Assembly (NCBI GenBank): GCA_019916065.1
Contig: CM034233.1
Location: forward strand, 40,464,862 to 40,528,861
Direction of reading: 5' to 3'
Source: Vitellaria paradoxa
Taxonomy: Eukaryota > Streptophyta > Magnoliopsida > Ericales > Sapotaceae
Length of the DNA stretch: 64,000 nucleotides
The notes under the pieces were generated by a model. It was not told the origin of the DNA and did not search any database. It saw nothing but the letters and a program-made list of their open reading frames with translations. The translations under genes were made by a program, and so were the position numbers. Shown here piece by piece: positions 57,415-64,000 of the stretch; positions within the stretch are counted from its first letter, which is position 1, and every line of letters begins with the position of its first letter.

Positions 57415-57720
57415 ATAGATCTGAGGGTGGTAGAAGCCCAATGCGAGGCTCTCTCCTAGTCTTTGGCAGCCGAGGTGGCTTTAAAGGAAGAGGAGGGGAA
57501 AAAGGCTGAGAAAGCTACAGGAAAAGTGACCAAGCTTAGGAAAGAGTTCAATGAGTTTATTCTTTGTATCATTAAAGCCATGGATATAGGTGGGGCCGAG
57601 TAGGAACTGGAAATCATCTCTCTTCTTAAAATCCTTTATGGCCATATCATTTGAAAAGTACGCCACCTCAAATGCTGAGAATGCTCAAAATGATGATTCT
57701 ACGACTAGCAGTCTACCATC
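57415..57720 (+). pseudogene. Antisense coiled-coil ORF remnant in Tat element E
   Basis: On the plus strand, opposite to E's gag-pol, a frame reads VVEAQCEALS, stop, SLAAEVALKEEEGKKAEKA, TGKVTKLRKEFNEFIL, CIIKAMDIGGAE. The Ala/Glu/Lys-rich heptad-like pattern indicates a coiled coil. Tat-lineage elements such as Grande are known to carry an antisense accessory ORF between integrase and the 3' LTR, often ending in a coiled coil; this fits by position and orientation. It is truncated on its N-terminal side by LTR F and interrupted by two TAG codons. Confidence 0.5.
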
Positions 57721-57890
57721 TTGGGCCATTTAAACTTAACTTTTATAGACAAACTTCACACTTGGCATTATCAATGAAACATTCCCTTTCTTATAATTTC
57801 ATTTTTGGGTTTAATAGATGATGTTCCTTTTCATATATATGGATGCCTTTGTTTTATTTTCTCAAGTGTAAGCTCTTTGTCCTCTCGTTC

Positions 57891-58345
57891 AGCCTCGTGA
57901 GCCGAGGAGGGATACTTTGGCCTTAAAGGCCTGGTCACGTGAGCTATTTTAGGCATGGTAGGTCTTGTGAACTGAGAAACCATTTTGCTGTATGCTCAGC
58001 CTTGTGAGCTGTGTAAGGATACTTTGGTCTTATAGGTATAGCCCTATGAGCTATTTTGGGCGTGCTCAGTCTCGTGAACCGAGCAGCCATTCTACTGCCT
58101 ACTCAACCTCGTGAGCCAAACAGGGATACTTTGGCCTTATAGGCATGGCCACGTAAGCCATTTTGGGCATGCTCGACCTCGTGAACTAAGCAATAATTCT
58201 ACTGCATGCTTGGCCTCGTGGGTTGAGTAAGGATACATTGGCCTTATAGGCTTGGCCAGGTGAGCCATTTTGGGCGCGCTCAATCTTGTGAACCGAGCAA
58301 CCATTCTGCTACCTACTCGACCTTATGAGCCTAGCAGGGATAATT
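57891..58345. repeat. 107-bp tandem array, about 4.2 copies
   Basis: The word AGCCTCGTGAGCCGAG or a variant starts at 57891, 57998, 58105, 58212 and 58319: period exactly 107. Each unit holds a second, related half-word (CTCGTGAACCGAGCA), so the unit is itself a diverged dimer, and each half is partly palindromic (CTCG...CGAG). It lies in the 3' region of Tat element E. Confidence 0.93.
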
Positions 58346-58538
58346 GGAAATATTTTGTAAACAGAAGGTGTATTAGTAAGAAACTTAAACTTTTATTGAT
58401 GCTAATAACACTTTTTCTTCATACATAATACTTCTTTAGGTGTTCGGCATACCATTGGTAACGTAGCTCTTTTCTGCTAGAGTCCTTGAACCTGTAAGTC
58501 TCCTTCCAAGTGTATCCAATCACTTCATAGGGTCTTTC

Positions 58539-59460
58539 CTAGTTTGGTCCCAACTTCCTGTCTCGGGCATCCCTTGTTGATTGGTTGACCCTCTTCAAGA
58601 CCAAGTTTCCTACTCTAAATTCCTTTGCTTGCACTCTTGAGTTATGATACTGGCTTATCTTTTGCTGATAGGAAGCCTTTCTAATTACTGCTTGTAAGGT
58701 TTTTTCTTCCAACAGATCTAACTCTATGCTCGTAGCTTCGTTGTTCGTCCTTCGATCAAAATGCTTAGTTCTCAGACTCAAAAGGCCTATTTTAACGAGA
58801 ATCATAGCCTTTACATCGAATACAAGGGAGAATGAGGTCTAACTAGTCGACACCCTTTCCATTATCTTGTAAGCCCAAAGAATGCTGGGGAGTTCATCCA
58901 CCCATAGGCTCTTGGCTTTCTCAAGCTTGGTCTTGATGATCTTCAAGAGAGACCTATTCCTGACTTCTACTTGGCCATTGGCCTGTGGATGCTCGAGCGA
59001 GGAATAGTGGTGGTGAATCCCTAAACCTTCACAAAGTTCATTAAATTGTTTCCTTTCAAACTGCTTCCCATTGTCAGTGATCATCACCTTTGAGATTGTG
59101 AACCGACAGACTCTATTCTGCCATAAAAATTTTCTCATGTTCTGCTCCGTCATAATTGTTCAAGCTGTTGCTTCTGCCTATTTGATAAAGTAGTTAATGG
59201 CCACCATTATGAACATCCTTTGCCCCTTGCCTAAAGGAAATAGGCCTATAACGTCAATTCCCCACTGAGCGAAGGGCCATGAGCTCTGGATTGGTGTCAA
59301 CTCCTGTGTTAGTAATCTTAAGGTGTTGGCGAATCTTTGACACTTGTCACATTTTTTCACAAATTTTGAGTATCCTTCTTTATAGCTGGCTAGTAATAAG
59401 CTACACTCAAGATATTCTTTACCAGGGCTTTTTCCCAAGAGTGACTTACGTAGATGCATT
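58539..59460 (-). pseudogene. Integrase of Tat element E
   Basis: The minus strand reads CSLLLASYKEGYSKFVKKCD and KCQRFANTLRLLTQEL (zinc region), WPFAQWGIDVIGLFPLGKGQ (first Asp, about 59240-59290), VMITDNGKQFERKQFNELCE (second Asp, 59050-59100), SLEHPQANGQVEVRNRSLLK (Glu, 58935-58995) and, after a frame change near 58830, a C-terminal part with KEFRVGNLVLKRV and LGPN ending at 58539. All three catalytic acids are readable. Breaks lie near 59165 and 58830. Confidence 0.9.
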
Positions 59461-61470
59461 CATGAACTTCGCTTATTATGTAATCTACTTTCTCTTCAAT
59501 CACGCACCTAAGCAACAGTAAGGTGTGCCTCTTTTATAGAGGACTCCATTTAGTAGAAGGTATCTACTCGATTTGTACTGAACCCTTCTTGCTTTATTTT
59601 GTCTTCTAATAAGATCTCATGCTCCAAGTATTCTCTGATTGGTTTGGCCTACGAAGGTTTTATACTGATCTAGTTTACTTCCTAGGTTTGGATACTTGGA
59701 GAATCTAGTACTGTGATTGGCACATTTGTGTTTATCTATCCTAAGGAGATAATCCTGGCTAGGTGATCTATCTCCTCGTTCTGTAGCATGGGCACCCTTT
59801 CCAATAATATTTTCAAGAACATGCTAGTGAAATTTGTAGCCTACCTGTAGTACTCGATCATGTTCTCCCCTCTGGCTTTGTATTCACCTTGAACCTAAAC
59901 GATCACTAACTGGGAGTTACGGCATACTGTCGCCTACTCTGCCCCTATTATCTGACCTTTTTGAAGTCCAACAAGCAAGGCCTCATACTCTACCACATTA
60001 TTTGATGTTGGGAAATTAAAATGGAGGGCATATTCAATCTTATGACCCTCAGGTGAGATGAGTAGAATCCCAGCTGTTAATGAGTTTCCAAACCTATTCA
60101 GCTGTACTATGGTGGGTTGTAAACTCTGTAATAAATTTTGCTACTATCTACCCCTTTATTACAAGCTGCGATATGTACTAGATATCATACCAGCTTAGTT
60201 TGATCGACCACTTTACCAGTCTCCCAAAGGTTTCAGGTTTGTGTAGAACATTCTTCAGCAGTTGGCATGTAAGGACTACAATTGTGTGTGCTTGGAAATA
60301 GGCCCTGAGTCTTCAAGCCACTATTACCAAGACAAATGCCACCCTTAAGCATTTTGCTTGTGTAATATGCCAGTTTCTATATACCTCATTCCTCTCAGAC
60401 CAATGCTGAGCTCACCACTATTGTGGAGACTATAAGATAAAGGTAAAGTTCCTCTCTTAGGACAGTCCGGCTAAGGAGGGGGATGGATCCCAAATATTTC
60501 TTGAGTTATTGGAAGGCTATCTCGCACTCCTGCGTGCAATCAAATGCTTTCCTAAGGATCTTAAAGAACATAAATCATTTTCCAATGGATCAGATCTCTT
60601 CCTGCTAATCTTTCAACCTCATTGGTTGTCCTCGAGAGCCGTATGTTAAGGATGGCGTTGACCTTCTTTTAGTTGGCATCTAGTCTTTGATTGAACACTA
60701 TAAAGTCAAGGAACTTACCCGATGCTACTTCAGTGCACACTTTCTAAGGTTGAGCTTCATCCTATATCTCCTTAAGGTTTTGAAAGTCTCTTTCAAATCT
60801 TGCAGTTGGCTAGTCGCCTACTTGTTTTTGACTAACATGTCATCCACGTATATTTCCACGTTTCTGCCAATCTGGGACTAAAAAATCCAATTGACCAAAC
60901 TCCAGTATGTTACCTCTTGATTCTTCAAATCGAATGGAATGACTTTATAGCAGTACAACCCTTTATCGGTGATAAAGGTAGTGTGCTCTTTATCCTGTTC
61001 ATCCATTTTTATTTTATTATAACCTAAAAAAGCATCCATAAAGGATAGTATCTCGTATCTTGCTACTGATCCACTAGCAAGTCAATGGAAAGCAGGGGAA
61101 AGCTGTCCTCAAGGTATTTTAAGGTTAATGAAGTCGACGCACATCGTCTATTTGCTGTTTGATTTCTTCACCATTACTACGTTTGATAACTAGGCGTGGT
61201 AATGGACTTCTCTGATAAATTTGGGTTTGAGGAGCTTTTCGACCTCCTGAGCTACTACTTCATTCCTGTCTAGAGTAAAAGTTCTGCTTGTTTGCTTCAA
61301 AGGCTTTGCCCCTAGTGCAATGTTGGGATGGTGTATTGCTATCTTAGTGTCGATGCATAGCATGTCTTTGTGAGACCAGGCAAAGATGTCAGTGTTGCGC
61401 CTAAGCAAGTCTCGTAATTCTCTTTTTAGCTTTTTCGTAGTGCTAGTCCCGATCTTGACCATTTTACTCT
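59461..61470 (-). pseudogene. Reverse transcriptase-RNase H of Tat element E
   Basis: The minus strand starts at 61462 with MVKIGTSTTKKLKRELRDLL, NTDIFAWSHKDMLCID, LKPKFIREVHYHA, then SFMDAFLGYNKIKMDEQDKE, TFITDKGLYCYKVIPFDLKN, and a catalytic VEIYVDDMLVKNK that is intact (about 60825-60865). LKETFKTLRRYRMKLNLRKC follows (60740-60800). RNase H is heavily broken (KLAYYTSKMLKG at about 60345-60380). Numerous stops and at least three frame changes. Confidence 0.85.
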
Positions 61471-61599
61471 ACTCGGGATTTTTGACCATGACTTCCTCCA
61501 ACTTGTCAAGCAGTTCTCCTCTTTTGACTTCCTCTTCTACTCTGACTTCTCTAATCTTCTACTACTACAATCTCTTTCTTAGTCTCCCCTTTTAGGGAT

Positions 61600-62110
61600 G
61601 CCATGTGATATTGCCTTGTTATTTTTTGGGTCCTCTCTAGCACATCCTACACCGTACTTGGTTGGGAACTTGACCCTCAGGTAATGAGTTGATATGACAT
61701 CTTTGAATTAGTTAAAGGCTATTTGTCTCAATATAGCATTGTAATCCGAAGGGCAATCTACCAACAAAAAGTTCACTAGCTTTGTCATTTGTTGTGGCTC
61801 TGCTCTAAAGGTCACTAGAAGGAGTATGGATCTAAGGGGGTGACTCGGTCTCTTGTAAAACTAACTAGAGAAGAAGAGATAGGTTGCAACTTCTCTTTCC
61901 CAATCTGTATTTTCTCAAAAGCTCTTCCGTATAGGATGTCCGCTGAGTTACTACTATCAATCAAAACCTCCAAGTGTTGAAGTTGAAAATATTTTTTTTT
62001 TGAAAGGTGTGTTGAAGTTGAAAATAATGGAAGAAATGACAAGGGGTCATTATGTGGCTGACTCAGTTTAGCTACTTCTTCCTCATTGAATGTGATAGCT
62101 AAGGACTCTA
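61600..62110 (-). pseudogene. Protease of Tat element E, split by a micro-insertion
   Basis: The minus strand reads LEVLIDSSNSADILYGRAF and EKIQIGKEKLQPISSSLVSF (61860-61970). Tat proteases have a (V/I)D-x-GSSADIL motif, so the Gly is replaced here. A 17-bp T-rich insert at 61992-62008 with an 18-bp duplication breaks the frame just upstream. The stretch down to about 61640 includes the second half of the domain (FLLVDCPSDYNAI-like wording near 61740). Confidence 0.75.
61992..62008 (-). mobile_element. 17-bp micro-insertion with 18-bp duplication
   Basis: GTGTTGAAGTTGAAAATA occurs perfectly at 61974-61991 and 62009-62026 around TTTTTTTTTTGAAAGGT. On the minus strand the insert is ACCTTTC plus ten A. 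It is identical in sequence and length to the insert at 15706-15722 in an unrelated copia LTR. Its placement inside a protease reading frame shows it is a true insertion. Confidence 0.85.
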
Positions 62111-62249
62111 TTCAGGTCTTTTTACTCTGTAACTCGATCATAATAGCTTCTTTTTCTTCTTGAACCTCCACTGCATACCTTTTCCTTACTAAAGAAGACT
62201 CACATCCTCCTGTAAATGCTCCAGCTATCACCTTGATCTCTCCAATCGG

Positions 62250-63640
62250 CCTTTGATTCTGTTAGGCTTGATTAGGACTTCTTCGATCATGACTCCCTTG
62301 CCTAGCTTGTCTATCTTGCCCTAGCTAATGACAAACCTCCCGAATATGTCCTAACTGATCAACTCCTCTACATGTCTCTTTAGGTCAATGCAATCCTCAT
62401 TGTCGTGACTGTGGTCTCTATGAAATTTGTAATACATTGCTGGGGTCTCTTGCTAGCTGGAGTCTTGAGTTTCCCGAGCTATTTTAGAGTCGAGTCATTC
62501 CTAATCTCGTACAAGACATTCTCTAACTTTGTCGTAAATGGAGTAAAGTTACGATCTAGCTCTGCATGCCAAGTTGTTTTATCTCTTCTTGTCCGATTAC
62601 AAACTACTCCCCATTTCAGACTCTTGCCGAGCCTTTATTGCGTCCTTGGTGTTCATATGCTTCTAAGCACGAAGCATCAGGTTTGCTATGTCATTTGGCA
62701 GTCTTTTTGCTAGTAAGAGTAGGAATTTTGGCAACTTGAGACCACTTATGAAGGTTGTAATTGCAACCTTATCATCCGTATCATCTACTTCAAGAAATTC
62801 TCTATTTAACCTGCTCACATATTCTCATAGAAATTCATCCTTCCCTAGTCTCAAAATCAGTGAGTGTGCAAAAGGCCTCCTCTGCCATTAGCTGCCTATG
62901 TAGTGCCCAACAAAGAGTTTGCTGAGCTGGGTGAAATTGCTAATTGTTCTTGGATTAATCTTGTTGAACCACACCCTTGCAGATCCTTTAAGAGTGACCA
63001 GGAAAGCCTTCACATAATCTCATTAAGAACTACCTGCAAGTGCATCATGGCCTTGTATGTCTCCAAGTGATTGAGGGGATCCTTTATACCACCAAAAGTA
63101 TCCAACATAGGCATCTTGAACTTTGGTGGAAGGGGGAGATCCATCACTTCCTTTGTGAAGGGCAAATCTATCTTATTAACCAAGTCTTCCACAACATTTG
63201 GGGTTCCTACTATAGGCAGAACCCCAGCCATCTGGGCTTGCAGTGCCCTAATTTGTTCGTCTCGTGGAAGGGTATTCTCTATTTTTTGTCCTATGACCTT
63301 GACACGAGTTCAGTTAATGTGATTATTGGCTTCGTCAACACGTGTCGATCATTCCTTCACCGAGAGTCTTCTTGTTAAGGTTCTTCCTATTGCCCGTTGA
63401 CTCCCACATCTCCATTCCCCTCATTGTTTCCTCCATTTACGGGCTAGGCTCCTTGCAGAAGGGCATTCACAGGTGTAGCGGGGACTCATTAAAACCTGAT
63501 TCTGTGCAATCAATGTTTGCATCCTAGCCATAATAGCTGCGATCTGCTTCTCAACTGTAGTGATTCTATCATTATTTTTTTCTCTGTGGAAGTGGATGGT
63601 GGTTGATTATACACCTGCTAATTGGTAGCTACACTGGACC
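62250..63640 (-). pseudogene. gag of Tat element E
   Basis: The minus strand reads MAGVLPIVGTPNVVEDLVNK, LPFTKEVMDLPLPPKFKMPM, LDTFGGIKDPLNHLETYKAM (63030-63231), then KAFLVTLKGSARVWFNKI, SNFTQLSKLFVGHYIGSQRR, VSRLNREFLEVDDTDDKVAI and FISGLKLPKFLLLLAKRLP (62690-62990), a retrotransposon capsid domain. The C-terminal FHRDHSHDNEDCIDLKRHVE (62355-62430) is the Tat gag Cys/His segment. N-terminal sequence (63240-63640) is Gln-rich and poorly conserved. Stops mostly at Gln codons. Confidence 0.87.
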
Positions 63641-63674
63641 TAGTTATGACCATGAAAACAATAAGATTATTGTT

Positions 63675-63692
63675 CACACAGACGACACCAAC
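63675..63692 (-). promoter_or_regulatory. Primer-binding site of Tat element E
   Basis: The minus strand reads GTTGGTGTCGTCTGTGTG, close to TTGGCGCCGTCTGTGGG, which I know as the usual Tat-lineage PBS; the differences are mainly C-to-T and G-to-T changes. Confidence 0.7.
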
Positions 63693-64000
63693 TGATGATG
63701 CAGCAAATTTGTAAGTCACATCTAGATCACATACAACTATCCTCGAATGCGGATTGCCAAATTTTGATTTGGAACACCGATGTGGTGCTTACTAAAAAGT
63801 TTCTGATGCTTAGGTTAGCCAAGGATCTTGTATTGATTTTGGTAGAGTTTCAGTATAAAAAATAATGTCATGCTTTATGGAATTAGCGAAATCCTCCTTC
63901 CATAAACGTCTTTTTTTTTTTTTGGTAATTTTCGTCTATAAATGTTGGCTTAGTGAAATCTTCAGATGATATCTAATTGGGATGGCATAATTATTATGAA
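63693..64000 (-). repeat. 5' LTR (inner part) of Tat element E
   Basis: It begins at the PBS (minus-strand end ...GCATCATCA) and runs off the right edge. It contains a poly-T run followed by GGTAATTTT at 63911-63932, similar to the micro-insert tails but without a clear long flanking duplication. No ORF is supported. Confidence 0.6.

Larger units (their letters stand above)
57415..64000 (-). mobile_element. Ty3/gypsy element E (Tat-type)
   Basis: Read right to left on the minus strand: 5' LTR (from 63693 off the edge), PBS, gag, protease, RT, RNase H, integrase, then a 3' region with a 107-bp tandem array and an antisense ORF remnant, cut by LTR F at about 57414. The PBS, gag end, protease context and integrase wording fit the Tat lineage. 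The antisense ORF and tandem repeats after integrase are also features known from Tat/Ogre-type elements. Confidence 0.87.

Noticed and set aside
63907..63940. Poly-T plus GGTAATTTT in E's LTR as a fifth micro-insertion site
   Set aside because: The tail resembles the AATTACC type, but the flanks share only CGTCT, too short to call a target duplication.
1..64000. Host genes, tRNA or rRNA genes
   Set aside because: No frame with non-transposon domains, no tRNA clover-leaf other than the SINE's promoter region, and no rRNA-like sequence was seen.

Overview
The window is plant nuclear DNA of the repeat-rich, probably heterochromatic kind, and I found no ordinary host gene in it. It is AT-rich. 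Essentially every readable protein fragment belongs to an LTR retrotransposon: Ty3/gypsy of the Athila/Tat and Tekay(Del)-chromovirus types, and Ty1/copia. Initiator-Met-type primer sites, LTRs of 1.3-2.7 kb, a chromodomain-type C-terminus and a tRNA-derived SINE all fit a flowering plant. Nearly all coding regions are decayed. Many stops sit where the family has Gln or Arg (CAG/CAA/CGA to TAG/TAA/TGA), as expected from deamination of methylated cytosine. Boundaries called 'about' were set by eye.

Layout, left to right. 1-6204: minus-strand Athila/Tat-like Ty3 element (E1), 5' half with its LTR, running off the left edge. 6205-8426: 3' end and LTR of a plus-strand Ty3 element (E2). 8427-15925: minus-strand copia element B1, with a full SINE (8781-8992) in its RNase H region. 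15926-19954: minus-strand Tat-type Ty3 element (G), split by a plus-strand LTR-like insert (17643-19299) flanked by a 22-bp duplication. 19955 to about 21600: Tekay-like LTR fragment (J). About 21640-30080: minus-strand Athila-like Ty3 element (D) with an 'env-like' third ORF.

30081-56343 is a nested stack. Copia B2 (same family as B1, opposite strand) had its LTR split by copia A (30252-53349). A's leader was split by a complete Tekay chromovirus C (33694-45015, perfect 5-bp duplication ATTAG). A's 3' LTR was split by a minus-strand Tekay-like solo LTR K (49679-52323, duplication ATCAC/ATCAT). 56344-57414 is an LTR fragment (F). 57415-64000 is a minus-strand Tat element (E) with a 107-bp tandem array, an antisense coiled-coil ORF remnant, a near-full gag-pol and the start of its 5' LTR.

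Three observations stand out. First, element C carries an extra ORF upstream of gag with two CCHC zinc knuckles, in addition to the two in its own gag. Second, four sites hold five 17-21-bp poly-A-tailed inserts; each site has 14-18-bp flanking duplications, as if only the last bases of a SINE or LINE had been retroposed. Third, several unrelated LTRs carry clustered copies of the palindrome TGGGCGCCCA.
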